A stretch of DNA of 64,000 nt from Pachyseris speciosa (taxonomy: Eukaryota; Cnidaria; Anthozoa; Scleractinia; Pachyseridae): positions 1 to 64,000 of the forward strand of contig JAEMWC010001621.1 in NCBI GenBank assembly GCA_016490735.1. The letters are read 5' to 3'. Positions 10,009-21,952 of the stretch are shown here, one piece after another; within the stretch, counting starts at the first letter, position 1; every line of letters starts with the position of its first letter. A program made the translations under genes and the position numbers. The notes beneath the pieces were generated by a model. The model was given only the letters and a program-made list of their open reading frames with translations. It did not search any database and had not been told where the DNA came from.

Positions 10009-11538
10009 CTGAAATTGTTATAATTTGTCCTGTAGAAAGAGAGTTTAATGTGAGTAAATAATGTCATACAAATAGGGGTTCAAAAATGTGTTAGCTGATG
10101 ATAAGTAATCACTTTAATTATATTCCTTAAAATATAAAACTAGAATTAATTAACTCACCAAGCCGCAGTTAAATAGTGCCCGATCTTTTGCAATGATTGC
10201 CTTGACTATAAAGAAAAAGAAAAGTTCATAAAGTTTTCTGGAAAAAGATAACATGAATGTTGCTTTACTCAGTGAGAAGTTGCAATTCTTTGCAGTTTGA
10301 ATTTCAGTCGTTTTCTCGATGGCTTTCTCTGGAGAGTCTCTCGTTACTAAGCGATGGAAAATTCGGGCTAAATCGCTAACGAGTTTTAAAAACATTTGTG
10401 GCAAACTTCTGCTGTTATTGTTATTGTTATATGGGAAATTTTACAGTGGATGATTTCTTGTGTTTTCAGCTGCAAAGAAGCGTATTGTTGAATTATCTCA
10501 TACTTCTTTAAAACGAAACACATGTATATTCCTCGATGTAAAATGTTGAATAATTGAATATTTCACCCATGGATACAAACTTTCTTGACCTTAGTAACGT
10601 ATACTATCTCAATCGGCATAAATTTAAATATACAAAGAAGTTATTGTGAATGTCGGCCACAATGGAGAAGCATTCATTTGTTTATAAATTGTGTATGCTA
10701 TGAAATTTCATAGCATATTAAATTTGAGAGCTTTCAGACGGTAAGTTAAGCTAAGCAATGACTGAAAAGAAAAAGTAGTTAAGATATCTTGTACGTTTGG
10801 CTTGAAAGTGGTCAATGGAACACAGACCCTCATTTATTTGTCAAAAGTGTGCAAAGAAGTTGTCAGCATAAAATAATCATTAAAAAAAGACGAAAATAAT
10901 TATACGGTTCCCACACATCTTGTATAAGTGAATAAACGGAGATTAGACTAAAAACATGGTGAGAACAGAGTTGCTGTGATTCTAATTTTGGTTTTTGAAA
11001 TCCAAAGTTATGTAAAAATACCATAAAAATGCATCAAGTATCGTACACCGGCAAGATTCCTCGTAAAATAGCATTAACCAGGCGTTCAGATGGATTGTGT
11101 GCAGTGTGGCGAAAATCGTCGAAAGATGTCGCGATCAAGTGGTGAGCAAGCAGGAAAAACGAGGAGTCTGGGGGAGGGGGCAAAGGAACGCCTGTGCTAA
11201 TTCTTGACAAAAGGTTTTTCCGGTAAACCAGATTCTGCTATACACTCTGATTGGTCAATTTTGACACTTGATGCCAGTCAACAAGGCGTCGTCGACGCAG
11301 CAGCGAAATGCGATAAGGTGGATGTTTGCCATCAATCATCGAGTCGCGCAGTGTTCGATGAACACTTAAAGATCCCCCGCATGTCGAATCAGTAAGAAGC
11401 AAACAGAATAAATGTTTACAGAATCTCGTCCCGGGAAAAGACCTGTTTGCAATCCTTTCTAACGGCTTTCCAAAGAACTCGATCTTTCAACTCTTTTTGT
11501 TGTTGTTGTTGTTGGCTTCTCCTCCCAATCTCCCCTCG

Positions 11539-11578
<40 letters not shown>

Positions 11579-14500
11579 CACGCTCGCAACATCTTTTATT
11601 CCCGCGACAAATTTCCCCACAATCTTAACGGCTGGAACAAGGTAATCTCAACAAAATAAAATAAAATCGATAAAATGATTTTGATTTTGATCACTTGCTG
11701 CTCAAGCTGAAAATATTTCAAACAAAATTGTGAATTACGGTATTCCTTGAATGCTGCATACTAGAATTTGCTTCAGTTGTTGCGTCTGGAAACACAAACT
11801 ATAATTACAGAAAAAATAAAAATAAAAAAAGCGGCTAGGGATTTTCTTAGTTGTGCCTCGGATAACTATAGTACCTTCTGCAGTTTCAGCTATTTTATTT
11901 GTTATAGCCTCTCAAAATAACCACTAACATCGGCAGATAAACAAATTTAGGTAACAAAACAAGTTGCGTTCTTGACGCAAATATCTTTTCACTGTACAAC
12001 TGGAACATAACCATAGGCACGTAAAGTTTTGTCTAGCATGAAAAAGAGTAACAAACGTACCAATCAACAAACCCTTCAAAAAAAGCGAGGGAAAATTGAC
12101 GCGCAGAAGTTGCATATGTAAATGAATCGGTACTGCTGAGGTTATTATTTCCTTTGTTCTGGTGGCCTTCATGTTTCTTTAAGTAGTAACATTGTAAGGA
12201 GAAAGAAGATACTGGTTAATGTTAGTGTTTAAAGGGTTAAAGAGGGAAAACCTTATAATGAAACGAACATTTATTGACAAGTATTACCTTGCGACGTGCA
12301 GAACATATTTTGCTGAAAAAAAAAATATATATAAATATATATATAATTCCATCTGTTAATTTTCATGTTTGTGTGCACACTAGTTACTGGTTTCCTGCTT
12401 CTCGCGGTTTCAGCTAGTTGTTTCAGCTTCCTTTATCACAAAATTTTGATTGTCATTTAGCCGATGTTCGCTAATATCGGTAAAACAATAAAAATTCTTG
12501 AGAAAATCTAGACAGATAGCAAACCTCAGTAACAATTTGCGTGAAATACAAGTTGATAACTCCTCTCGCTCGCAATTTTTCATATATTTTCCATTCTTTT
12601 CCGTGACAATTTCTTTGTAAAAATGGGAAATAACTCGCATTTGGAACAGCAAGCAAGAAGAGCATTGAAAACTATTGTGTTGACTTCAGTTGTGATCTTT
12701 ATTTTTGGAAAACGTTGGCTCGTAATTATCTTTATTTCACCCTCTTGTTTTCGTAACTGTTAAATTTTCTATGTCAGAAAATAAGTTCTGTGTGGAAATA
12801 CCTAAACAGGCACATGCAACGTGTATGACAAAAAGACATTTCAGAACAAAATTTTCAACATTAATAAACAATCGAACATAATTATAAGAGTAAAATTAAG
12901 TAATGTTTACATGATATGCGTGATAGGTTTAAAGTCATTTGATACACCGAGTTCTCTAAGCATGACATCAAAGTGAAACACATGTTCCAAAGATGCCAGT
13001 AAAAGCCTTCCAATTTATTTTATTTCATGGGTTGTTTGTATTCTTTGCTTGTGCTATAAAATGCGAGTACACGCATTCCGGAAACTTTCGGTTGTGATCA
13101 CCCATTTCAATAAAATACGAACATTTAAACGAAGCAAGCTGGCACAGGTCGATCTACCAATGAAGTGCTCAGTACCAGAACCTTAAGCAAAAGAAAGTTT
13201 ACGATAAAAATATCTGAACTTTTATTGGCTTTCGATTCGAAAGTCCCACCTTTGCTCATTTCGCAGTGTAGCAGATATTTGTCTCCCTCCAAACATAACA
13301 GGACTTAGCTTCAACTTTTGACTTGAGCTGATATTTTCTCAAACAAGACTCGGGTTTTAGTGTCATTAGTCTGATTATATCTCAATTTTTGAAGGAATCA
13401 CTTTGGTTTGACCGAAAGGAAGTGAAATTGTCAATCTAGCACAACAAGACTGAAAATCATAATAAGTTGCTGGAAAACTTAATTTTTTCCCGAATCTTCT
13501 GATACCAGTGGTCAGTTAATTTCCAAATAGTAAATTTCCTTTCCGGCTTTGAAGTTGATCTCTGCGCATGTTGGTGAAATTCGTATTTTGCATTCCAAAA
13601 GTTACATGATGAAACATTTGCCAGTAAACAGTCACATTATAAGGACCAAATGTAGTAATAATTATGAGTTGCATAATTAGACAGTTCTTTAGTTCGTCGA
13701 AAAGTTCGTTTAGCACAACTGACACGAACCGTTCTCCATTATCCTGTCAACAGACAACTTCAAAGTGCTCTTTTTCAGCAACTTTCTTTCAATTTCATTT
13801 CTGTCTTTCAACGGCGTCAGTAACGGAACTACTCGACTTAGTTGAGTGCAACTAAATATTGGGATAAAATACAAACAAATAACTTACTCTAAAGATGGAG
13901 ATCGATTCTCTCGGTCGTCGAAAAAGATAGCGACAAAATAACCACCGCAAGTAACACCAACCGCACCGTCACAGCAAATTTGTAAGATGATCGATTTTCT
14001 CTCTTGTCCAAAAAGATAGCAATAAAATAACCAACACGATGAACACGAACCGCACCGTCACAGTAAACAGTGAAAGGCCCTGAACAGCTGTTGCTTTTCG
14101 TGCCAACGGAAATATCCAAAAAAAGAACTCATCTAAATTCATCTCACGAAATGTTCACTCGATTATCGGGAAAAAGGTTCCTTACAAATATTCTCTTCAT
14201 TTTCAACAGGTTCACTATTGCTCGCAATAATCAAGTTTACAAACACACCGATCAAAGTAAAAGGGGCCGTTATGTGTTTTTCATCTCCAGAAAATAACAG
14301 CTGTTTTGTTGCTTGATCCACTTTGCTATGCTAAGACTTTCAAACACAGCAGAAAAGACGTTCATGGCGTTCAGTTCAGTTTTCAAGCCACACGTCAGTT
14401 ATCAACCATATAAAGCATCCACAAATTTTCGTTCTTTTTTTCCTTAGTTTCCTTTTTTCCTTCGAATCAGAAAGGGCCGCGACTCAAGCAATGGGCTGAG

Positions 14501-14859
14501 TTTTTTTTTTCGGCTTCGTGTCTCGAATTTCCAGCGCATGCGTATGATTTGAGTAGTTTGACCACGCACCACTGCACAAAAGGTCTACCGTCCTGGAAAG
14601 ATGTTTTGGAAACTCACGTTCTTTGCTGATTCATTCTTTTCTGCAAAAGATGCTTCGATGAGTCACTTCGGAGGTTTTCTGGCTATATATGTCGAATTAT
14701 AAACCGTTTCATCAGCGTTTTCTCTCTCAAATAATGAATAATAATAATATTAATAATATTCATCGACTGTATTTAGAATAGTTAATGATCAACTTTATGC
14801 ATATCTATTTGATCACCACTGATAGTTGAACCTATAACATCGACCGTGAGAATATTAAC
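10009..14859. other. Gene-free upstream region
   Basis: No exon with good splice sites and recognisable protein content was found, apart from the possible leader exon near 10.16-10.4 kb. Contents include a T-rich tract at about 11,540-11,578 and a short AT alternation near 12,330. A tandem duplication at 13,903-14,064 has units of about 80 bp sharing AAAAAGATAGC and AACCGCACCGTCACAG. Short open frames here have ordinary composition and no recognisable domain. The CUB gene promoter probably lies here. Confidence 0.5.
13903..14064. repeat. Two-unit tandem duplication (about 80 bp each)
   Basis: The units share GATCGATT(C/T)TCTC, AAAAAGATAGC, AAAATAACCA and AACCGCACCGTCACAG in the same order, diverged by roughly a fifth. 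Confidence 0.7.
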
Positions 14860-15560
14860 GCTGTCGGTTTTTTAGATTTAAAAAATGTTTTCGACACTGT
14901 TGACCATTCCATCATTTTATCTAAACTGTGTCTGGAATACAGTTCAACACCCACAAGTGAGGCCCTTCCAAGGTGGGGGGGGTTCCCGTGTCGCTTGTCT
15001 GAATTTTAAAATCTCCTGGGTCGGTGTTTAAACAGAATTTTAAAATCTCCCATGTCGGTGTTTAAATCGCTAATTCTCGGCCTTCATTTCACTGTCGGAA
15101 TTTTGCCGGGAATGCTGTCTCTCGTCGGAATTTCATTTTATGTCCTGTCGATACTTTTTGGGTCATGTCGCCTGTCGGAATTTACACTGGTAGGCAAAAA
15201 TGGACTCTTAAATGTTTCGTCCAGTGGCTCTCTTTCTGAAACCTGTACCCTTGACCGTGGTATCCCCCAAGGAACTATCTTAGGTCCGTTGTTATTTCTT
15301 TTATACATCGACAACCTTCCAAACTGCTTAACTAATACAGGGGCTAGAATGTATGCGGACGACACCCATTTGTCAAACGCTAGTAGTGATATGGGCTCTA
15401 TTCAGTCTACTCTCAATGCAAATGTAAAAATGGTAGTCTTTGCCTCACGGCGAATAAACTCACCTTGAACATGACAGAAACCGCCGCAATTCATGTTAAT
15501 TGGTTCAAGGCGAAAGCTACGCAATATTCCGGTTCCACCGACCTTAGAAATCAACAGTAC
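14860..15560 (+). pseudogene. Non-LTR reverse transcriptase fragment (L2/CR1-like), interrupted
   Basis: The first part, about 14,860-14,957, reads VGFLDLKNVFDTVDHSIILS, the RT motif with the first catalytic Asp. About 230 bases of TGTCG-rich repeat then intervene. The frame resumes with CTLDRGIPQGTILGPLLFLL, YIDNLPNCL and MYADDTHLS, the YADD box with the other two catalytic Asp residues. A frameshift near 15,440 moves the continuation (LTANKLTLNMTET, then IGSRRKLRNIP) into another frame. The N-terminal endonuclease and the C-terminal thumb are missing. An insertion, a frameshift and truncation make this non-functional. Confidence 0.85.
14958..15190. repeat. TGTCG-rich repeat inserted into the reverse transcriptase
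   Basis: It starts GAGGCCCTTCCAAGG, like the stretch at 1,612. It holds two copies of TTTTAAAATCTCC(C/T)...GTCGGTGTTTAAA and several TGTCGGAATTT words. The RT protein is recognisable immediately on both sides, so this is an insertion. No clear target duplication was found. Confidence 0.6.
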
Positions 15561-15599
15561 TTACTACTCCAATAAATCGGTTCTCCGCTACTGAATCAC

Positions 15600-15960
15600 T
15601 CGGAGACCCGAAGGGAGGGGGATACTCCCTATAATGGCCTATACGGGGATGCTCCGCCTGAATGTGGTACTTTTTCCACGCTTCTTATATATGAAAGGGT
15701 AGGGATATCACGAGTCCAAGTGTATGAAAGGGTAGGCAAATCTGTCCGGATTTAGGTATTTAAAAAGGGCCTTTCATTAAAATATTTCAAACACATAATT
15801 TGACTGAACTGTTCCAATGGGAGGTATACGAAAAGGGTACCTTTTCTGTCAAAAATGATATATAAATGGTTAAGGGGTCGGACCTCGGGGCGGTGCCTCC
15901 CCGTATTAATTTTTTTAAGTAGCCTTCCCAGATCAGAGTAGTTTGATGTTTTAAAGCCCA
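15600..15960. repeat. Dispersed repeat with ATACTCCCTATAATGGCC start
   Basis: The stretch GGGGGATACTCCCTATAATG is followed by two ATGAAAGGGTAGG words about 45 bases apart and a GTACCTTTTCTG block. This composition is familiar from dispersed anthozoan repeats (recollection, not searched). No coding content. Confidence 0.4.
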
Positions 15961-16444
15961 CTTTGCCATCTGCCATATATCGTGAATTAGTAAGAAAATA
16001 TGAGCAAATTTAAAACGGAGAAAATTTAGATTTACTCAGTTCTATGGAACAATGTCAAGATGAAAAGAGTCCAAATAAAGAAGCCACAATACCTTTCAAC
16101 TTAATTTAATGGCGTATTAAAAAAAAATAATACAATCACTTCAAGACTACATGTTACTTGTTTACGTTGACTGTTAATATAATTTAATTTGTTTCTCTAC
16201 ACTATAAATATGAACTGTTACAACAGATAGAATACCAAGACCCGGCCAATCTGATCCTGTCCTTGTTACTTCTACCTGCCACTGCAGACTGATTAGAGTC
16301 ATATTCACGTTTCCTTAGTAGTGGTCACAACTGTAACAAGGACTAAAGACAATAATACACTTTAATAAGAGTTTTGATTTCCCTGCAGTGTTTCACAACG
16401 TTTTATTCCAGCCAAAACAATTTCACCAAGCTCAACATCCTTAA

Positions 16445-16870
16445 GGCTGGTTTTTACTAGCGACGGAGTTGGAGTTGGAATAGTAATCGAAAACTTTGGG
16501 CATTATGAACTTGTGAAAATTAAACAGCATAGTAGAAAGCATTTCATCCGCTTCTCCTTACGACTGTCGTTTATGATCCAGTGTAAACAGGATTGTTGGA
16601 GTCGCAAGCAGAAGCGGCAGAAGCAACCAATAACAATGCTCTTTCTTTTGTCTTAATGATTACGCGATTGTATATTCTTCCGCTTCTGCTGTCGACCCTG
16701 ACACTCCAGTTTTCACAAGTTCGCAAGTCGGAATCTGGAAAAGCAGCATCAAAGAAGAATCTGAGAAATGGAAATGCAACTGATTCAATCCAGCTAACAA
16801 CTCGATTGCTTGGTTTTTAATAAGTCGTTAGTGCTCTCATGACTCCGACTCTATCATTAGTGAAACCAGC
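16445..16870. mobile_element. MITE-like element, about 425 bp
   Basis: The left end GGCTGGTTTTTACTAGCGAC with CGGAGTTGGAGT is mirrored by the right end ACTCCGACTCTATCATTAGT followed by GAAACCAGC. These form inverted termini of about 28 bp with several mismatches. The small frame inside carries no known domain. No target duplication is evident. Confidence 0.65.
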
Positions 16871-17576
16871 GTTCACCACATTAACTTTTGCCTAAACGAA
16901 TCTGTGATGCTTTCTTGCCATGAGCTCACAGTAACTAGAGACATTTTTCTTGTATTCTTCTATGGACTGAAAAAATACTACCACAGAATAGACATCTTAC
17001 TTTGTTGTGGACAATGTCTACAATCATCCCTCCCTTTCTAAAACGATTTAATGTCCTCTCTCGTTTTGCTAAGGAAATTCATGAGAATGATGTTTCACGC
17101 CTCCACTTTTAGACAACTTGAACGATCTGTTTCTTTACTAGAAGTTAAAATGAAAATGCTTCCTTAACAAGAGTCCTTCACTAGGAATTTTGTTCTTGTA
17201 ATGTTCTCGCTCGAGAAATAATATTTCTTACACAATCCTTCACGATTGACCACTGTCTATTAGCAAGCACTCCGTTGCTTTGTTCTATGCATTTTTCGCA
17301 TTCGGTTTTTCCTGGCAAAGTTTTCTTTCTAATGAAGTCCTCAAGATGTTTGAAAATCCCCTCTTCTTTTGTCCAGAGATTATGCAGCTTCCTTTTCTTG
17401 TGCGCACCGACAACGCCTTGTTAGAAGACAGAAATATCAGAGATATTACAGTCGACAACATTACAAACTGTTTTCACAGGAGGACAATAAAATCATTGAA
17501 TGCACTTCAAACCAATAATACAGACAATAAATCAAGTTGGAATCATTCCCGTTTTCTATACGACATAACAAGACAC

Positions 17577-17625
17577 AATCATCATCATCGTCATCATCAT
17601 CATCATCGTCATCATCACTTTATTA
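17577..17625 (+). repeat. (CAT)n-rich microsatellite
   Basis: CAT repeats with scattered CGT variants. Translated, this gives an artificial His-rich run. Confidence 0.9.
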
Positions 17626-17954
17626 AAGTCTCAAATCAAAATGGAAATAGCTAAGCACAGAAATGTTAGCCAACGTACCAATGTTCTCTTTTGCTTTGAC
17701 CTCTTGTTCTTTTTTTTTTTAGTCACACCTGTTGAAAGAATAAAACATGATTAAAGCAGCAAGACCACAGTCCTGTTTTGTCAATTTAAAAGAAAAAAGC
17801 TTCACCTGACACTGCAACCTTGTAGGCTGCAAACAGCGACAACTCAAAGTTGTGTATTGGCTCTGATGTCTCTTCCTGGCATTGAACTTAAATTTGCTAA
17901 ACCAGAGATACAGATTAGGGCTTGATCATTAGTAGAGTCGTGTCTCACACATAC

Positions 17955-18013
17955 CATTCTGTTTTGATGCTGATGCCCCATGTGATTTCCTAGAATTAAC
18001 TGATGCGGCGTTG
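17955..18013 (-). other. Candidate small exon
   Basis: The segment lies between a TTTACAG acceptor and a GTATGT donor and is open in a frame reading NAASVNSRKSHGASASKQN. It is downstream on the same strand as the recombinase-like exons. There is no recognisable domain and its inclusion in a transcript is uncertain. Confidence 0.3.
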
Positions 18014-18468
18014 CTGTAAAGAAAGCCAGTAAACAATAAATGAGGGAACACTGGACCTCTTCAACTGAAACAGGCATTTACAGTGTAGTTTAAGGTGGCT
18101 CTAAATGGTTTCGTTATTTTCAAACACCAACTTTTTGATAGATCGGTGCCCCAAAATTTTTCGTTTCCTCGAGCATGGTGTCAAAAATTTCCCAATTATT
18201 ACCATACCATAGTAACAGTAGAGCCTCTTAGAAACACACTTAATTTTGGCTTTATGTGCCTGTAACTCAAAAACGAGTCAGACGACCCCCGTTTTTTATC
18301 ATTGAATTGCAATCAGCATATCAAGATTCATCTTTCTGCAAAGTTTTAAAAAACTCTGTACATAGGGTTCAGCTCTCGACCTTCCAGCGGGAAGTGCAAG
18401 TGCTGTGTACTCTAAGGTAAAAGGCGGGGGAAGACGCATTTAAACAATAAATGAGAAACACCACTGAC

Positions 18469-18538
18469 CTGAAAATTTTCCTGCTGATGTGGACTATGTT
18501 GTATTCTCCTGATCCAGAATCCCTGGGAACATGGTGAT
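18469..18538 (-). other. Candidate exon related to the exon at 19.42-19.50 kb
   Basis: It is bounded by CTAGAAG and GTCAGT. It resembles the exon at 19,417-19,496: both carry AGGGATTCTG(A/G)ATCAG and share an intron flank word AGGAATGGAACA. Both begin with AT, so either could complete an Asp codon after the recombinase-like exon. Entered in that phase it reads HHVPRDSGSGEYNIVHIS. Spliced after the 19.4-kb exon instead, it would hit a stop. This fits a duplicated, possibly alternative or decayed exon. Confidence 0.35.
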
Positions 18539-19416
18539 CTTCTAGGAATGGAACACCAGAACGAAATAAATTCATCTACCAATGAAAAGTCTTTTCAAGA
18601 GGAAACTGCATATCATTCGGAAATAAAAAAAAAATGCGCGTTTGGTATGAAAGCAGCAACATACAATGTACTAATTAAAGATTGAAAGCACAACGTTCTT
18701 TCTTCCAGAAAAAAATCACACTTTTAAACACTTGAATATTAACTTAAAATACAGTGTAAAAAGTTATGATGATACATGTATATTGGTCAAAAAAGGTGCA
18801 TTACAATTATATCAAGAGAAGCAAGCACCCAGTGTACACTTTCAAATCTCTGGACATGTTATAAAGAAAATAATGTTAAAACAATAAATAAGTCTGAGGG
18901 GGGTGGGGGGGGGGTAGAGTGTCATCAAATTTGAGCATTGACTTTCAGTTTGAAGTGTTGCCCAAATCTCTAAGAAGCTCTGGGACATTCAAAAAAAGAA
19001 ACAAAAAACTTCTTCCTCGTACGTTGTTGAGTAATGCAAGCACTTGGGAATTTTCAAGAAGTGCGCAAGTAGCACTTGCCTATGGTTCATGGCTTCTCTA
19101 GGCGCTTCTCTTGTGTTCTGAAAAATTCTCGCATACTTATATAACTGAATATATCATTCTCTTTTCGCACTGTTGTTTTAGGTGCTGCCCTTGATTTGAA
19201 AGAAACAATGCTGTTACCATGAGGCCAATAGAGAAAATAATAATAATCCTCCCAGCCGTTTTTCAGAGTAACCTGAAGAACTGTTGAAAGTTGTTTTAGC
19301 AGCAGGTCAAAAGGGAAGAAAAAGCAATAAAGCATAAATAACTAAGTGTTATTTGATTTTGCAAAGGAACTTTACACAAACCATTAAGGGACATAACACA
19401 CAGAATGTCCACTCAC

Positions 19417-19496
19417 CCTTCCTTGTTGTTGTCTACTGAAACTATGTGGCTCCATACCAGCATCAATATCTTCGTCTGATTCAGAATCCCTGTCAT
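19417..19496 (-). CDS. Acidic exon downstream of the recombinase-like exon
   Basis: Between an AATTCAG acceptor and a GTGAGT donor the exon reads DRDSESDEDIDAGMEPHS, then FSRQQQGR. Its first two bases complete an Asp codon with the last base of the exon ending at 20,221, so the junction reads DPIAD-DRDSESDED. Proteins of this recombinase-like family often carry an acidic stretch after the core (recollection). The phase match and strong splice signals support a true exon. Whether the gene is still active is unclear, because the upstream exon has frameshifts. Confidence 0.5.
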
Positions 19497-19615
19497 CTGA
19501 ATTAATGAAGTGTAAGGAATGGAACAGCAAAATAAAATAAATGAAGATGACAGGGATCATTGGAGTTATGTACACTACTTAAGCAGTACTGAAAAATAAT
19601 AGTCTAAAAAATTCA

Positions 19616-19687
19616 GGCTTGTACGGGGGTCGGATCCATGACCTTTGCGATACCGGTGCAGTGCTCTACCAACTGAGCTAACAAGCC
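19616..19687 (-). ncRNA. tRNA-like sequence (Thr-type, GGT), probably a SINE head
   Basis: On the minus strand a 72-base cloverleaf starts GGCTTGTTAGCTCAGTTGGT (acceptor and A box) and ends in the complementary GTACAAGCC. The anticodon arm can be drawn with GGT in the anticodon position, but with a mismatch closing the loop and C in place of U33. The B box is degraded: GGATCCGACC instead of GGTTCGAATCC. The plus-strand neighbour TTCAGGCTT fits a SINE tail junction. It is more likely a tRNA-derived SINE or pseudogene than a working tRNA. Confidence 0.6.
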
Positions 19688-19715
19688 AACTGGGAGCTGG
19701 TCATTTTGTTAGTTC

Positions 19716-19718
<3 letters not shown>

Positions 19719-19747
<29 letters not shown>

Positions 19748-19828
19748 GTAATAATAATAATAATAATAACAAGTAATAAAGTGAAGTAAAATAATAATAA
19801 TATTAATAATAATAATAATAACAATAGC
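19719..19828. repeat. (ATA)n microsatellite
   Basis: An interrupted run of AAT/ATA trinucleotides in two blocks, directly downstream of the tRNA-like sequence, as is common at SINE tails. Confidence 0.9.
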
Positions 19829-20220
19829 AAAGTATTTGTCAGCGCATTTAAAATTCTCAATGCGCTTACAGCGGGGAGTTCATAACATAGCTGTGAGTGA
19901 TGATATATTCACAGTCATTTAAAGTTGAGTCTCCAAGAGGCAAAGGTCCAATAATAGCTTCATCTCAAAAGACATATAATACTAGCAAGACTCCATTGAA
20001 ATTATTATCCTTCATTCTGAGGGTGTCCTCTTAACAGTGGTTCCACTGTAGGTAACTCAATGTGCAACAACTGACAGTTGGTTCCTTTGGTCGCACATGA
20101 TGAAATCACACCAACACTTTATAACTTAATGTTGTGTCACTTTACTTGCCAGAAAATACTTAAGCTGCTTCAGAAGGATTGAATCTGGGTTTCCTGATGG
20201 CAAAACGCCTTTAAGCCTAC

Positions 20221-20697
20221 CTGCAATTGGATCAATGGCTCTGTCCAGGTTAATAGCATCTAGGGATTTCCCAGCCCAATGCCTTGTTTTCCCCTCATCA
20301 ACTGTGGTAAGGATCTTTCCAATTTTGCAAGCTCAATGGTTGATTCATGTAACCTGTAATACTCCCTGTGGACAGAGATTTCATGGCCTAAGTGGCGAGC
20401 AAACCAATCAAGTTCATTCTCCTGAAGGTCCACGATTTGTGATACAGTAGCGACATATTTTTGAAGCCTGGTACTTGTTACAGCTTCAGGTTTTTCCAGG
20501 TTCAACACATCACTAGTGATGACCTTCTTCATGAATGCACTCCCATGGTCTCAAATGACCTAATGAACCACTTCCAGTTGCTGCAAATAGGGAGGGGTTT
20601 TCTTGATTAATGCCAACTTCACTTTGTTGATTGTTTCTTTGACCTCCTTTGTTAAAAGTAGTGGCACCTTCTGACCCCTCTTTCTCTTAATTTCAGC
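20221..20697 (-). pseudogene. Tyrosine-recombinase-like (Crypton-type) C-terminal exon, frameshifted
   Basis: After a TTTGTAG acceptor the frame reads EIKRKRGQKVPLLLTKEVKE; a second frame continues NPSLFAATGSGSLGHLRPWE; a third gives TSTRLQKYVATVSQ and HLGHEISVHREYYRLHESTI; the last gives ILTTVDEGKTRHWAGKSLD. The order (KRGRKVPxLLT, NPxxF, TxLRKHxATLSQ, GHxxxVHxxYYRL) matches a tyrosine-recombinase-like family common in cnidarian and fish genomes and resembling the H-x-L-R-H-x-x-A-T and GH...Y core of such enzymes. The usual LRKH is LQKY here, so the core Arg and His are lost. At least two frame changes occur, one explained by a missing A near 20,322. The exon ends with a good GTAGGC donor. 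Confidence 0.6.
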
Positions 20698-21694
20698 CTA
20701 CAAAAAAATAATTACATGAAAAATTATTACTAGACTTGTGCAAGTGGCCACTAAAGCCATTGATGTTTTCCTCTCTCCTTTCTCCTCCATACAACCACTC
20801 TCCTCTCACTGAGAAACAGACAGACAGGTGTGGGAGAAAAGTGAATATTACACAATCTTGACCTCTTCCATATTTAAGAGTACTCAACAATATCTGCAAC
20901 AAAATTAGAAGTTTCATGGTCCAAACGGTCCCAAACTGAAGTCCACAGTTACATTGTATGTTTTTTGAACAACTGGCATACATGTACACTGTACTTCAAC
21001 TGTCTTTCCAGCCAGCCTTTCATGACATCTTTATGTGTATATCTGTTGTGGTTGAAATTTTATTTTCGTTTAAATTTATTTCAATCCAGTTTACTTTTTT
21101 CACACTAGTATATTTTTTCAAACCAGTTTATTATTTTTAAACTGGTTTGTTCTTATCAACTGTCTAAAAAGGGCTTTTAATTTTGGGGTGTGGTTGAAAA
21201 AATGGGGCATGGAATTTTTTTTTTGGGGGGGGGGGGGTGTTACAAAAAGAATTTAACAACATTTTTTTAAGATTACTTTTTTCTTTCTTATTGCCTTTGG
21301 GTGACAAGGAAACCTTAATTTTTTCACACAATTATTATGCTGGGCACCCAGGATTTCAAAGGTTCAGAGTTTTGGGCTCCCAAAAATTTTCCTTAAAGCA
21401 CAGCCTTGTTAATATCATGTGAGATTGTAAAAAGGTAATTAGGTTGTAAATTAAAATGATGTAATACAACAATAGAATACAAGGGTGGCCACAGTTTCAC
21501 AACTCTTGTATTATGTCAAGTGGCCAACTGATTACTGTAACATGTAAAATGTCAATTTACAACTTTAAAATCGTTACCATTAACTAAATTATCCATTTCT
21601 TGAATTATTTAATAAATTATAACTGGTAGCTGGCATGACCAAAGATGAGTTCTGATAAAACAACATACAGGCTTTGTAGTACAAACATAATTAT

Positions 21695-21799
21695 TATATG
21701 TTGTAGTATGCAATTATTGAAATTATTTCATACCTTTGTCTCCTATGAATGATTAGGGTTAGGAGACAAAGGAATAACTTTCATACTACAACATATACA
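21695..21799. repeat. Internal palindrome
   Basis: ATATGTTGTAGTATG and CCTTTGTCTCCT on the left are mirrored by AGGAGACAAAGG and CATACTACAACATAT on the right, around a short spacer. Confidence 0.75.
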
Positions 21800-21893
21800 A
21801 TAACATTAAAGCATAATTATAGTCTCCCTAACCCTTCCATAAAAGCTAACCTTTTAAAATCAGGGTTTAGGCCTAAATAATAAGATCAGTGCC

Positions 21894-21952
21894 TAACCCT
21901 ACCACCTAAACCCAATCCTTAACTGCCCTAACCACTAACCCTAACCCTTTAT
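21894..21952. repeat. Degenerate telomere-like (CCCTAA) words
   Basis: Several CCTAACCC, CCCTAACC and ACCCTAACCC words occur within about 60 bases, interrupted by CCTAAACCC and CCTTAACTG. Cnidarian telomeres use TTAGGG, so this could be a decayed interstitial telomere-like tract. The copies are too few and irregular to be a telomere. Confidence 0.45.

Noticed and set aside
13889..14119. Short secreted-peptide candidate on the minus strand
   Set aside because: The frame spans a tandem duplication, reads through both units, and its hydrophobic part lies at the C-terminus.
17280..17654. His-rich 124-codon frame
   Set aside because: The His run is a translated CAT microsatellite, and the rest has no domain or splice support.
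19616..19687. Functional tRNA gene
   Set aside because: Degraded B box, mismatched anticodon stem and C33; a SINE head is more likely.
21894..21952. True telomere
   Set aside because: Only a few irregular CCCTAA words embedded in single-copy sequence.
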